The position numbers were made by a program, and so were the translations under genes. From Phellopilus nigrolimitatus (Eukaryota > Basidiomycota > Agaricomycetes > Hymenochaetales > Hymenochaetaceae), in assembly GCA_021029095.1 (NCBI GenBank), contig JAJOHG010000011.1, positions 558,001 to 622,000 of the forward strand: DNA of 64,000 nucleotides, given 5' to 3'. Shown here one piece after another: positions 24,177 to 36,326 of the stretch. Each line of letters begins with the position of its first letter. The first letter of the stretch is position 1. Under the pieces are notes generated by a model, which ran no database searches, had not been told where the DNA came from, and saw nothing but the letters and a program-made list of their open reading frames with translations.

Positions 24177-24369
24177 GCTTTCTGCGTGTCGTCTGCGTGT
24201 CGGACGTCGAGCAGAGCGAGTTCGTCGTCGTGCGACAACTGCAAAATATATGTCGGAAGAAAAAATCGGTAAATGCCCTGCCCCTTTTTGGTTATACCGG
24301 ACCGCTTACATCCGACAGATCCTACTTACATAACCTGTGCATACCCCCCTTCTTGTGCTTTCGGCGTCC
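24177..24369. promoter_or_regulatory. Divergent promoter between RPO41 and the BTB gene
   Basis: The two start codons are about 190 bp apart on opposite strands, so both upstream control regions lie here. No sure TATA box. Confidence 0.5.
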
Positions 24370-25526
24370 ATGTCGAGTTCGCCGACGTCGACATCGACGA
24401 CGGCGTTAACGGCGACAAAGACAGCAACGGCAGCGCCGACAAAATTCACCGTCGTCGTGCGCGATGAGGAGTTCACGCTGCGCAGAAGCCAGCTCAACTT
24501 TGATGCGCCGAACTACTTCACGGCGTATTTCTTTGGCGACTTCGCGGAGTCGGGCACGACGGTCGTCCACGTCGACCGCAGCCCGGAGCTCTTCGCCATC
24601 ATCGTCGAATATTTGAGCGGCTACACCATCCTTCCGCTCGCCGCCAAGGCGCTGCCGCGCACGATGGACGGGCGCACCGCGCTGCTCAACCTCGTCGAGG
24701 ACGCTGCATTCTACGGCCTGTCGGGACTGTATGCACACCTTACCGCACCGCGCCAGCCCACCATCGACTTTGCATGGACAGGATTCTCGAGCCACGTCGT
24801 GTCCTTCGAGGACGTGCTTAAAGGAAAACTTCCGGAGAGCGTCAGCTACACGACGTCTGGGCTGTGTTCGTTCGACTACGGTGCCGTCAAGCCCGTCATC
24901 ATCTGGGCACGCAACATCGCACTGAAGTAAGCCTGGCACACCATGTCTTTTCTCAATCACCTAATCACACCCCCATCAGACTCGTCGGGAACACCGACCT
25001 CGACAAAACCGGGCGGCCAGATCCAAACGACACGACCGCGACGTACCGGCTCTGCCTGCCCGCCGAGACGAAGGCGCAGCTCGAGCGGCAGCCCTACTCC
25101 GCCTTCGAGTTCTGCGACGCAGACCCGCACGCGCTCGTCGTCTCCGTCTTCCCGGAGTCGCGCCTGCGCGTCGACGGTGCGCCCTGCCGCTTCGAGCACT
25201 TCGCGCACTGGTGGCGCGCGCGCCGCGCGCCCGGCGGCGTGCACTTCGGGTTTGGGTACGGCGGCCCGCCGCGCGCAGACGTGCGCGAGGCGGAGCGCGT
25301 CTTCGACGAGGCGTTCCCGCCGCCGTTCGAGGACACGCCTGCGCGCGGCGAGTGGTGCGACCGCTCCGAGTTCGCGCTGTGGGGCGACGAGCTGATGTTC
25401 GTCATCACCGCGCGCGGCTTCATTGCGGGTACGCTGCAGCTGCATGTGAAGCTGCTGGACGTCCGGGCGCGCACGCGTGCAGCAGTATTGGAGACGTTGA
25501 GGCCGCCTTTCTTGGTGGAAGGATGA
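24370..25526 (+). CDS. BTB (KCTD/T1-type) domain protein
   Basis: Two exons (24370-24926, 24980-25526). After a Ser/Thr/Ala-rich start, TKFTVVVRDEEFTLRRSQL and DAPNYFTAYFFGDF are the opening strands and first helix of a BTB fold of the potassium-channel-tetramerisation kind, followed by VDRSPELFAIIVEYLSGY. Such soluble fungal BTB proteins often serve as oligomerisation or cullin-3 adaptor modules; the target is not visible. The second exon (LVGNTDLDKTGRPDPNDTTA onward) has no domain I recognise. An in-frame ATG at 24337 exists, but 24370 gives the family-like start. The start is close to the divergent RPO41 promoter. Confidence 0.8.
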
Positions 25527-25594
25527 TACCCATAGATTGTGTATTTATTTATGTATTGTGAAACATGCATGTAGTAAATAGGACATTGTAAATA

Positions 25595-27154
25595 TTACTC
25601 CAACTGGTCTTCCTCGTCGTCTTCCTCGTCTTCTGAGCTTACCATATCTCCCAAGACCATCGCAACAGTAGCGTCTATGGCTGCCTTGCTCATTCGCGGC
25701 ATCGCACCCGGCTTCATGAGCGGGTGACGAGCCGGGTCGAGGTTTTCGTCATTTTCATCCTCGCTTCCCTCTTCGTCGTCGTCGTCAGAGTCTTTTGCGT
25801 CCGCTTCTTCCTCTGCATCATTCTGACCGCCCGCGTCTCCGTCGGAGCCCTCGCTGTCACTCGATGGCTCGCCTCCATCCGACTCGCTCGGCGCTTCAAA
25901 GTCCTCGTCGCTCGAGTCGCTGTCATCCTCTTGCACGACCTCCTGCGGCTCCGCCCTCGCCTTGCCTTTCCCCTTCGCGTCCGAGCGCACTGATGTCGGC
26001 GCAGCCACGCTGCGCGGCTTCCCGAAGAAGCGGCGGTACTTTTGTACCCACACTTTGACGTTCACCGCCTCGCGCCCGTCGATCATCGCGAACTCCGTCT
26101 CCTCGCCCTCCTCCACCTCTTTGTCTCCACCGCCACCTTTCCCGCGCCGCTTCAAGAAGACAGAAAACGTGCGGCCCGTCGCGCTCAGTGTCTTCACGCC
26201 GCCCATGCCCGGCACGTCGGAGTCTGGCGCGAGGTCCTCGAGCGCGAAGAACTCGCACGGGCGCGCGTTCGCCCACAAGATCCCTCGCGCGAGGAAGCAT
26301 AGTGAACCCTCTTTCGCGCCGCGATACGCATCGACGTACGGTTGGTTAGCGCTAGACGAAAATGCTTGCGTCGCCTCCTCGGGGTCCGGCGCAGCCTGCA
26401 GCTCGACGTGTTCCGGGAGATGTGCAAGAAAGGCCTGTAGAATGGGGAGCGTCTCTTCGCCCTTCGTGCGCGTCTCCGGCGCTGCGCCGCGGCCCGCCGT
26501 CGTCTTGAGCATTTCCTTCCCCGCAGCCACGCTCTGGTCTATGTTGAACGCGAACTGCATTTGGCTCTCGCCGTCGTTCTTGTCGACGCAGTCCGCGGAG
26601 ATGAGCGTGACGGCCCACTGTGGCTTTTTCTTGTTTTGGCCGAGGCTCGAGACGAGGAAGGCACGCGTGATCGAGGCGAGCCGGACGCGCGCTTCGAGCG
26701 CCTTCGTGATCGGGCGCGTAAGCCAAATCGCGTCTTCAGTAATCGAGATATCCACTTTTTTGCGCACGGGAGCGGTGACCGAGAGCGCGTGCAGCACGTA
26801 TAGCGGTTCGCCCATGTCGTCCACAGACTCTAACGCTATCTTTTGTTTCTTGCTCGAGCCAGCTCCGTTCGCAGGCGCGTTTCCATCGGCTTCGGCCTCG
26901 GGCTCCCGTGCGCGCTTCGTACCCGCCACCGCCGGTTCGATATTCGCAAGTCGGGCATGGAGGCGGGACTGGCCGCTCGACCATGCGTCCGAGTGGCCTG
27001 CGATGCGCGTGGGACATGCGCCGTCCGCGCAGAACCGCACGAGCGTGTCCAGTTTCTCCCGCGAGTGGACATCGAATGTGAGCAAGAGGTCGCTCAGGAC
27101 CGAGGGCAGCGACGCGGAGACTGCATCAAGAAACGGCGTCTTAGACGATGACAT
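25595..27154 (-). CDS. RTT106: Histone chaperone Rtt106
   Basis: Single exon, 519 residues. N-terminal helical segment (FLDAVSASLPSVLSDLLLTF, FCADGACPTRIAGHSDAW), then tandem PH-like domains (EPLYVLHALSVTAPVRKKVD; KPQWAVTLISADCV; LPILQAFLAHLP; YVDAYRGAKEGSLCFLARGI; FFALEDLAPD; TFSVFLKRRG; FAMIDGREAVNVKVWVQKY), and a very acidic C-terminal tail ending MVSSEDEEDDEEDQLE. Rtt106 binds H3-H4 carrying acetylated H3K56 and deposits it during replication and at silent chromatin. The acidic tail and the GILWANARP segment match basidiomycete members. A Pob3/SSRP1 protein would have a similar PH core, but the N-terminal helical region favours Rtt106. Confidence 0.85.
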   Translation of the reverse strand: MSSSKTPFLDAVSASLPSVLSDLLLTFDVHSREKLDTLVRFCADGACPTRIAGHSDAWSSGQSRLHARLANIEPAVAGTKRAREPEAEADGNAPANGAGSSKKQKIALESVDDMGEPLYVLHALSVTAPVRKKVDISITEDAIWLTRPITKALEARVRLASITRAFLVSSLGQNKKKPQWAVTLISADCVDKNDGESQMQFAFNIDQSVAAGKEMLKTTAGRGAAPETRTKGEETLPILQAFLAHLPEHVELQAAPDPEEATQAFSSSANQPYVDAYRGAKEGSLCFLARGILWANARPCEFFALEDLAPDSDVPGMGGVKTLSATGRTFSVFLKRRGKGGGGDKEVEEGEETEFAMIDGREAVNVKVWVQKYRRFFGKPRSVAAPTSVRSDAKGKGKARAEPQEVVQEDDSDSSDEDFEAPSESDGGEPSSDSEGSDGDAGGQNDAEEEADAKDSDDDDEEGSEDENDENLDPARHPLMKPGAMPRMSKAAIDATVAMVLGDMVSSEDEEDDEEDQLE

Positions 27155-27453
27155 TCCGAGTGTTCAGAACTCCAGATGAACGCCGTTAAATTTAAAGAGG
27201 TGGAAGCAAGGCGGCCAGCACTGCGAGCGCCTGTATTAAAAAGCCACCCCTGCGAGTCGCGGTCGAGAATGTAAGCAGACTCAACATGTATGCTGAAATA
27301 ATAGAAACCAATAGATCTCTGGGTATCTTCAGGACTCGAGCAAGAGCAGATGTGGTTGAGTTCGTGGCTTCAGCAAGTTCGAGTGCAACAGAACACGAAC
27401 GCGTCCAAAACGCGTCTCACGGATCAGCTGGTCCGTGCGCACCTCCGCCGCAC
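27155..27453. other. Intergenic between RTT106 and U2 snRNA
   Basis: Upstream region of RTT106 (minus) and of the U2 gene (plus). No gene recognised. Confidence 0.5.
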
Positions 27454-27460
27454 TATAAAA
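27454..27460 (+). promoter_or_regulatory. TATA box of U2 snRNA gene
   Basis: TATAAAA lies about 30 bp before the inferred 5' end of the U2 RNA, the expected spacing for an RNA polymerase II start. Confidence 0.6.
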
Positions 27461-27485
27461 TCAGTTCTTTGTCCACTTGAAAACC

Positions 27486-27670
27486 TTACCACTCTGGCCT
27501 TTTGGCTTAGATCAAGTGTAGTATCTGTTCTTAATAGTTTAACCACTATTATGAGGGCACCGCCCTCATTCTTGGTTATCTAATTTTTGCCGCCCTTGAC
27601 CTGCCGAGCTCTGCTTGCAACTCGGCAGGCGCGATGACCTTGCTACTGCACTGCCGGCTTGTGTCGTCGG
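27486..27670 (+). ncRNA. U2 spliceosomal snRNA
   Basis: The core GGCCTTTTGGCTTAGATCAA directly followed by GTGTAGTATCTGTTCTTA is the near-invariant 5' part of U2, including GTAGTA, which pairs with intron branch sites. Stem-loop II follows (AATAGTTTAACCACTATT with TGAGGGC...GCCCTCA), then an Sm-protein site (AATTTTTG at about 27581-27588), a stem-loop III with a perfect 9-bp stem (CCTGCCGAG / CTCGGCAGG), and a 3' part CGCGATGACCTTGCTACTGC like stem-loop IV. The length of about 185 nt fits. Ends are approximate. A single copy is visible. Confidence 0.93.
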
Positions 27671-27826
27671 GGGATCTCTCTTCTCTTCGCTGTTCCGCCT
27701 GCTTTTCTGCTTTCTTCAGCAGAAGATGGCTTGCAGCGAAAAGATTGGAATCTTTTTTCGGGTAGTTATATGCATTAGTAGTTTTACAAGCTTAGATGGA
27801 ATGAAGAATATATACAGTATACAAAG

Positions 27827-29640
27827 TCATTGAAATCGCCCGATTCTCTCGCCTGCATTTACCAAAACCTCCACTCCGTCCTCGGAGCTCTTCAGAAGGT
27901 CTGTATCCCACTGCAGTCCGGCAGGGAAGACACAGATCACAGTGGAGCCTCCGTATTGGAAGTATCCCAACCCGTCTCCTTTCCTTACTCTTTCTCCTTC
28001 TTTCTTGTCCCATCCAATGCTCCCGACCAGCAGTGCTCCAACAGCAATAACTAATACCAGGAATTCTTTCTTCTTCATCTCTCCGTTCCTCTTGTTGACT
28101 GTATAAGCATGCAATACAGCAACAGAGCGGGTGTTTGCCGTCAATATGTCCAGCCGCTCGTTGATTGCCTGTGGGTTTACCGTGTAATACTGGCCAGGGA
28201 TGTGGGTAATCGAAGCAAGCGTGCCAGAGACAGGTGTGTGAAAGCGATGGTAGTCCTGCGGAGCGAGGCGGAAAATTGCAAGCGCTGGATGTGGTCCCAG
28301 TGCGCGCGCAAGGGAGCGTGAACCCACGAGATTCTGCAGCGTGAATTGCTGACCTTTGACCCTGATCATTCAAAGAAAACTCGGATTTCATCGCAAAGCT
28401 ACAACCGACTGTCCACAAACTGCATACCATAATCTGCGCGCGACATCCCAAGTTGGCCAAACCGTCAGCCTGCAATCAGCCGCAGAGACGATCACGGAAG
28501 GGTCATTTGAGGATGCAGAAGGGCGCGCGCCGGGGCGAAGCCTCCGACTGAAGAACTCGTTGAAAGTCTGCAAAATATCGTTTTTCTAGGCACTGCCGAG
28601 TCTTCATCGTTTCGCGAACCTTATACGCCCTCAAATCTGGCTGTGCGAGCTCAGAGAGGTTGATGTGGTACGTTTCGACGAAGGACGCGATCTGCGTGCG
28701 CACGACATCTGGTTCGGTCGAATCGTAAATTTTCCCCTCTGAGTGACGGGCGCCGGTTTTATGCAATAGTGAGTTTTCTAAGATAGTCATTTGCACGACT
28801 ACGACGACTCACGTCGGATGGACTCTGACTTGAGGATGCGGCGAATCGCTCTCCAACGCAGAATACGGATCTAAATGATCCGGTCGCGTCAGAAAGAAGC
28901 AACGAAGCAGAGAAGCTCTGGTAAAAAAAACCTGGAAAGACCCGTAGAAGAGGAGATGCATTCCAATGCGGGCGTAGATCGGCATGGACTCGAATACTAT
29001 TTCGCCAGTCGCGCGGACGAGGACATAATTTCCTTCCAAGGCGAGTTTTATTTTTCAGGATCGTAGTTACTCACTTAACGCGACAAAGACATTACCGAGA
29101 TGTTCTGTGGCGAAGAGCTGGTTCAAAAAATAAAATAAAAAAGCGGTGAGAATCCATTCGAGGAGGCCACGAAGAAAAGAATATAAATCACTTTATCCAG
29201 TGTGTCTGCAGAGAAAAGATGCCGCAGCCACGAGTGGTTCGTAGCTAACGCCAGGCTCGTCTCTCCCACCAGCACTAAATAGCATGAAACGACGACTCAA
29301 ATAATTAGTTACACTACCTTAAATTAGGCCCGAGCCGCTCACCGGAGGATGGCATGCCCGAGTTCGTCACCGCGAGTCGGAGAGAATCCGCTAGGCCCAA
29401 ATGCTCGCGGTACGCCGACGGACGGAGGATTTTGGCCCACTTTCCAGAAGTCGAGGGCTCCGGGTCTTTCCTGGCGCCGTCAGCAGCAACTGCAGGGCTT
29501 GTCGTCTCCACATTCACGTTCCTCTTCTTGCGATTCTTTACAGCAGATTTATTCGAGACATTATTGTCGCCGGCCAGAATATTCGGTCCAGCGGTATTGA
29601 GAGCTTTAGCTAGAGCCAGAGCAGCCATCGTTGAAGTCAA
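27827..29640 (-). CDS. Phosphatidylserine decarboxylase family protein
   Basis: About seven exons on minus. The N-terminal part starts MTSTMAALALAKALNTAG and has a hydrophilic stretch, then an exon ending DTLDK joined to LFATEHLGNVFVAL, then MPIYARIGMHLLFYGSFQ. The catalytic region includes KIYDSTEPDVVRTQIASFVE, TFNEFFSRRLRPGARP, VSAADCRLTVWP (family PADGR region), YHRFHTPVSG (conserved His), PGQYYTVNPQAINE and GDGLGYFQYGGST; the final GST is the self-cleavage site producing the pyruvoyl cofactor. The enzyme makes phosphatidylethanolamine from phosphatidylserine. Related fungal proteins (for example PsiD) decarboxylate tryptophan instead, so the substrate is not certain from sequence. No lesion seen; the exon join after LLFYGSFQ is the least sure. 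Confidence 0.9.
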
Positions 29641-30083
29641 GAGGGTCTCAGAGAGCGGGTATGTGGATGTCGGCTAGGAAGAGCCCATGCAGTAAGGGCG
29701 TGGTGCCGCAACCATGAGAAATCACAATCTCCTAGCATCTGTTGACAGTTTGAATTCGGTGCGGACAGCGTGAGTCTGATGAGCGTTCAATATAAGATAC
29801 CAGCTTCGTGTTATATAAGAAACGCGAATCCTTTTGGAAATTTCAAATTCCGCGCACTCCGCTACTTACGTGCCGCTGTGAGCCCGATTAGCCTCGTTCA
29901 AATGGACTTCAGTTTCATTTACTTACCGCTGAACTCCTTGATCAAATAGAACTCTACTTCTCTGGCTAGGATAAGAGCGCGTCACTGCGGGCGTTTATCT
30001 TTTGCTGACCATGGTCACGTTCTAATAAAGCTGTGAAGGCGTCTAACAACGGTTGATACTGATGATGGTCTCGAGCAGTATCG
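29641..30083. other. Intergenic, divergent promoters
   Basis: Between the decarboxylase (minus) and the LPGAGRT-family gene (plus). Nothing recognised. Confidence 0.5.
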
Positions 30084-32737
30084 ATGCCGCTAGATTCTTG
30101 TCACATAGCACTTGGATCAAGAAAAACGAAACAAAACCTGGTGTCCAGCATGTCGTTCTCAAGGCAGCACTCTGGCACGTCGATTCCGACTTTCAACTCC
30201 CGTCGCGGCAGCAGTACATCCTTCTCGATATCTACCAACCAGACTGCATCGAACTTACCTGGTGCAGGACGGACTATGGGGCTTCTCTTTGACGTCGCCG
30301 GCCGCCCGATAGAGCAATATGCCAACGACATCGCTGCAAGAATCATCGGAACACAAGACCATCTGACACTGTCTGCTGTGACTCACGCGGCGAGTAGCTC
30401 GCGCACATCACTGTCAACGAATGCGACGGCATCAAATCTACCAGGAGCCGGGCGGACGCTTGGACTGGCATACGATCGCGGAGGAGGCGTGCTTGAGGTG
30501 CTTCTCAACCGGCTTGCGAAACAGTTAGGTCGTGGTCCAGATGCGTCTATGGAACGAATACAGGAGCGCCTGTTCTCCATGATCTCTGCTGAAGACGGTG
30601 CAGTGCCGTATGTCCTGGAGCTTCTGCGGCAGAAGAGCTTTTTCATTAAGGAATGTAAGCGAATACTGAGATACGCCCAGTAAGCCATTCCCTTTGCGAG
30701 TATGCATGTACCTCAGATTCTAATCCAGCGACAAGGAACGATATATCCTCTAACCAATGTGCGGCTTTTCGGAGCATCATTTCTCTCTGTGTCGATGATT
30801 CGTTCCTTCGGATCCTATTCAACTCGCTCGGCGCAGCTGATGTAATACAGGGGATGGAACCTCGGATCGCTTGTGCACACGCCGACGAAAGAGATCCCTT
30901 ACTTTCATGCTCCCAAAAGGCCCTGATATCACTTGCTGAAGTTGAAGTCAACACGATTGCACAGAAGCTGCATTTCCTCGATGCATTCATGAAGACAGAT
31001 GTCGCCAGAGAAGCGTCATTTGTACTTCTTCGTCAGTTCTCGTGAGTCACCGTTTGCCTTGGCGAAAAGACCAAGATTTCTGTATCCTTATGCATTGTGT
31101 AGCTCCTCGCAGATCTCTTTCCTTGCATTGCGCCATGTGCGCCATTTTCTCCAACTCAATCATCCAGTTGCATATTTTCTCCTCAATGACGAGTATGCCG
31201 CGTTCACAACCAGTCTGACGGCTCTCTGCAATCTACCGCCGCCAGCCTTAGAGTGGAACTGCCTCGACGACGTGTTTTCTGAGATACTTGACTCTCACAT
31301 TTGGATCGTAGGAAAATGCAAAACACCCGATGTCGTTTTGTCTTCTTGGGAAAAGCTGTTGCGTTCGGTTTTTCTGTGAGTTTCGTTCAGATTTGCGAGA
31401 GAAACATATAGCACTGACATTTGCATTAGCCAAGCGCATTCCTTCCCGAAGACCGTGAGCCTCCTGACTCGCCTCACTAACTTCGAAGAGTCGCTTTTCA
31501 GTCAGCGGTACATAAATGGACTTGCGGTGTATCCGCGGCTCGTCATAGGCGCAAGCATTACAACATCCATTGAATCTTCGCTCCAATCGTACAAGTCGAG
31601 AATCGCAAATATGAAGCGGCAGACCGGTCACCAACAATCATTATCAGATTTATGGACCAACTTGTCCAGCGACGCCGACCTCGTCGCTGCAGAAATCTTG
31701 TGGGAGAGCCACCAGGAGGAGAGGTCTAACTTAGTGAACAGGGTCGCAACGGGTCCTAGATTCCAAGCCTTGTGTGTAGCTCTATCCAATATGTTGGCAA
31801 GGTAAGCCTGTTTATATTTGAATGCTTTAAGTCCGTTAGTTGACCGGTAAGTTCGTAGCTCGGATAACCATCTTCAGCGCGACGCTTTTCGAAACGTCAA
31901 AGCAGTACTTATGCACGACAGGTACTGTTGGGATGCCATGAGCAGCGCGCTCGTGACCGCATTTGAGCATACACGCAGTACGCACATAGCGAAAGTGCAG
32001 CGGGAGATCTGGGATCTCAGCCTCAAACGTCAGAATGAACTGTCCTCAAGAAGTTGGCCGTTGCTGACTCTCTACCGCCATCGCTCCTTGGACCATGGCC
32101 GATATCATTTGAGTCATGTATGTGTAGCATTTTGCACGTACATGCTGCAGCTGATTTCATCTCCTGAAAAATAAAGAACATACCCTTCTCTCGTCACCCG
32201 CTGGACAAATGCGCGGCCTGTCAAAAAATGGGAATATGGGAGGCGTGGCGGAACAGTGACGAGGCTTGCCGCGATGACCTATATGCCGGGTTGGATGACA
32301 TTCTGTGGTTAGAAATCAAGCCTGAAGCACAGTTCAACGCGGTCGGCCATCATCCGGTTCTCGCAGGGATCAACGGGCGCGGGCAGCAAGAGTACATCGC
32401 CCACGTTCGTGTAGAGGCTGAGCTTAACCCGTACCCTTGGTGTACTGCAACGGATGGTGCATCGGCAGTTACTTTTTGGGACGAACAAGGAGAGGAGCGG
32501 CGAACAAATCATTTCTGGGTGCTTGTGCTGAGATATGACTTAATCGAAGCTGTCAAGCAGAGCGTGGACACAAAGGGAGGGATTGACGCGACAGGGCCAT
32601 GCTACTGGCTAGCCGGAGACATGGAAGATGAGACATACGACGCGAACGAGATCGAGGATGATCTAGATAGAGAAGTCGATTTCAATGGCGATGATGACGA
32701 ATCGATCTATTCGGACGAAATGTCGGTAGATGATTAA
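30084..32737 (+). CDS. Hypothetical protein with two LPGAGRT motifs
   Basis: Not assigned to a named family. Six or more exons can be joined: about 30084-30680, then blocks ending near 31042, 31375, 31800 and 32114, and a last exon from 32177. The N-terminal part has a duplicated motif, NLPGAGRTMGLLFD and NLPGAGRTLGLAYD, each preceded by a Ser/Thr-rich TNQTAS or TNATAS. The middle is helical and Leu-rich. The last exon opens HPLDKCAACQKMGIWEAW and ends in a long acidic tail (EIEDDLDREVDFNGDDDE). A block GHHPVLAGINGRGQQEYIAH resembles a DM9-like repeat, but weakly. A broken relative of the LPGAGRT motif lies at 41.7 kb and a tiny piece at 53.74 kb, so it is a multi-copy local family. An ATG at 30150 is a possible alternative start. 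Confidence 0.6.
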
Positions 32738-32853
32738 TATGCAGTCAATGTATGGGTTACAGCTAGTACACAGGGAATAAGTTAGCGCAAGACTCCACAA
32801 AAAGGGATACAGATGAATCGTTAAATGGGAATAAAACCCCAGATGTACATCAG

Positions 32854-34030
<1,177 letters not shown>

Positions 34031-34899
34031 GGTAGATTGCAAGACTTAGCAAAACTTGCAGCGCCGATCCCAGCTGCGCCTTCCGCTCGATTAGGTAACG
34101 CGTAATCTCGGTAAGTTCCATCAAAATAGGAGCCAACGATATAATTTCTACTCCCCCTCACATTAGATGTAATTGCTTAAGCCTAGCTCTCTCTTGAAGA
34201 AATATCGTGCGACCCATGGCATCAGTAGGGCTATTATCAATGAGGAAAACTCCGCTCATAAAAAAGGAATATTTATTTTATGATTGCATCCCGCTGGCCA
34301 TGAACCCCAGCACGGATTCATACAACCTGAATCTCTCCGCTTGTATGTACGCCGCTCAGTTAGACCAACATTCAAGATAGCGATGGTTAAATATTGCCTT
34401 CTTCGTGGAATTTCCAAGTCATTACTCGTGAAATTTTCTGCTCCCCCATCAGGTATTGGAGACATAGATGAGCATTTGCTAATATTTATTCTCTAGGATT
34501 TGATTTTGCGTCTGAGTAGTCTCAGGAACTGAAAATGCACATTTATGACTGACGAAGTACATCATCGTCCTAAAAGGCCGTTTCCCTGCGAATGAGTACA
34601 CATCGAGACTGGTTACCTGTGAATGACAGTAAAAGTAGATTGTACGAGCATGAGTGAGCGACAGGACCATTGCAGCAACTATTCAGCCTATGAACACATC
34701 CTTTCAGGTCTCTAAATGACACAGAGGGATCGTAATTCGCACCTCACCTTTTTTATACTTTGCACAAGTGCGGTGGTTGTGGGCTTGCAGTTGTACCAAG
34801 GCGCTGCTATATCGTGAATTATTTAATTTATTAAGCGAAAAAAGGAATCCAAAACATATTCGCTGTCTTTCTCCTTCAGAGCACTACATCTACCACTAA
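34031..34899. other. Intergenic
   Basis: Upstream of DIM1 and downstream of the hydrolase, both on minus. AT-rich patches, no gene recognised. Confidence 0.5.
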
Positions 34900-36326
34900 T
34901 CACGAATGTGCCTTTCCTGCCAACTCAAGAAGCCAGCGCACACCACTCTCAAGGTCTGCTCTCCACTTGGCACTCGCTGATAACTGTGGAAAATTTGTAT
35001 CGAACCCATGTGGCATGCCCGGGTAGCTGCAAATAATACCGTATCAATATAAACAGCAAATGTTGCAAGAAAAAACCCAGAGAACAGAATATACTAACAT
35101 GTCGATCTTTGTCGGTACCCCGTCCTCCTCCAAGCGTTGCGCATATAAGAGGCCCTCGTCACGCAACGGATCCCCACCCGCGACCTGCATGTACGCTGGT
35201 GGAAGACCTGCGAGTGTTTCTGCTAAAAGGGGCGACATTTCGGGGTCCGTCGACGGCCCTGGGTATGCATCTAAATAGATAAATGAGCACTGAGCGTTTG
35301 AACAAACACTGATATGCGCACCCATGAATAACTTAAAGAGCGCCGGATGGAGTATTGGGTCGTCCTTGTTCTGGTCAAAAGAGAGGAGCTGGTCTTTATA
35401 CCTAAGCGACAAGATGGAGTACCGCTATATTATTAGAAACCAAGCGTACTTCTCTGGATATCCCTGGTCGACGTTGCGCCAGCATGTTTGCGGGACCTGG
35501 AGGAGTTGGCCCGTGATTTTCCCCTTCAGTTCCGGGTCCCCGCGAGCACGTTGCGCGACCGTGCATGCAAAATTTGCACCCGCGGATGCCCCACTCACTA
35601 TCAGGCCTTTTTTTGGGTCAATGCACAGGGAAGGTGCATTTGATGCGAGCTGCATAGTGAGGTCCTTCAGTGGGTGACTGATATAACAATATAATAAATG
35701 AGGCGGGAATAGATACAACACGCACCCACTTCAGAGCGGTATAAGTATCATTTAGGCCCACAGGCCATTTATACTCCGGGGCAAGACGATATTCGACGCT
35801 GACAATCACGGCGCGATACGTCGAACAGAACTCACGGCATTTGATTTCATTCACGTCGAGCGTGAAGAAACAGTACCCGCCACCTGTCCGATATTCATGA
35901 GTTAGAAATAAAATAGTGTGACCATGACTCGTGAATGAAGAAAAGACATTACCATGTATGTTTAAGAATGCGGGGAACGTTTCGCCGGAATCCTGTGACT
36001 CGGGCGTGTACACCCTAACGGCTATCTCACCCGACGGGTTGCTTACAGGCACGAGTGGTTCCTTGACTGTTATACCCACAGCTGAGAATCCATCAACCCT
36101 AGTAAATCGGGTTTAATCGTGAAAGAGCATTGTACTCACGCGCGCCTGCCGCCTCCACACTCTGGCGCGGCAACTCCACGCAAATGCGCTTTCGCCATGT
36201 TAATTCCGACTCCGTGCCATCCGTAACGGAGGGAGGGAGCTTTGCCATCAGACTGACTTCAGGGTGTTGCGCAAGAATCTGCAACCATTCCTCGCTCTTG
36301 GCGGAGTAGTGCGCCCATTGTGCCAT
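34900..36326 (-). CDS. Alpha/beta hydrolase, hormone-sensitive-lipase type
   Basis: About seven exons on minus, start MAQWAHYSAKSEEWLQILAQ. Landmarks in order: VRVYTPESQDSGETFPAFLN, the oxyanion-hole motif IHGGGYCFFTLD (HGGG, completed across an intron), AVIVSVEYRLAPEYKWPVGL, the nucleophile elbow VSGASAGANFA (GxSxG), the acid region MQVAGGDPLRDEGLLYAQRL, and the catalytic histidine in GYPGMPHGFD, ending LAGKAHS. The full Ser-Asp-His triad is present. Such enzymes hydrolyse short or medium acyl esters; the substrate is not deducible. No signal peptide, so probably intracellular. Confidence 0.88.

Noticed and set aside
24406..25570. Several minus-strand ORFs opposite the BTB gene
   Set aside because: Shadows of a GC-rich coding sequence.
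25595..27154. FACT subunit Pob3/SSRP1
   Set aside because: It shares the PH-domain core, but the N-terminal helical region and overall length fit Rtt106 better.
27827..29640. Tryptophan decarboxylase of a psilocybin-type cluster
   Set aside because: The decarboxylase neighbours are housekeeping genes, with no methyltransferase, kinase or P450 of such a cluster; a general phosphatidylserine decarboxylase fits better.
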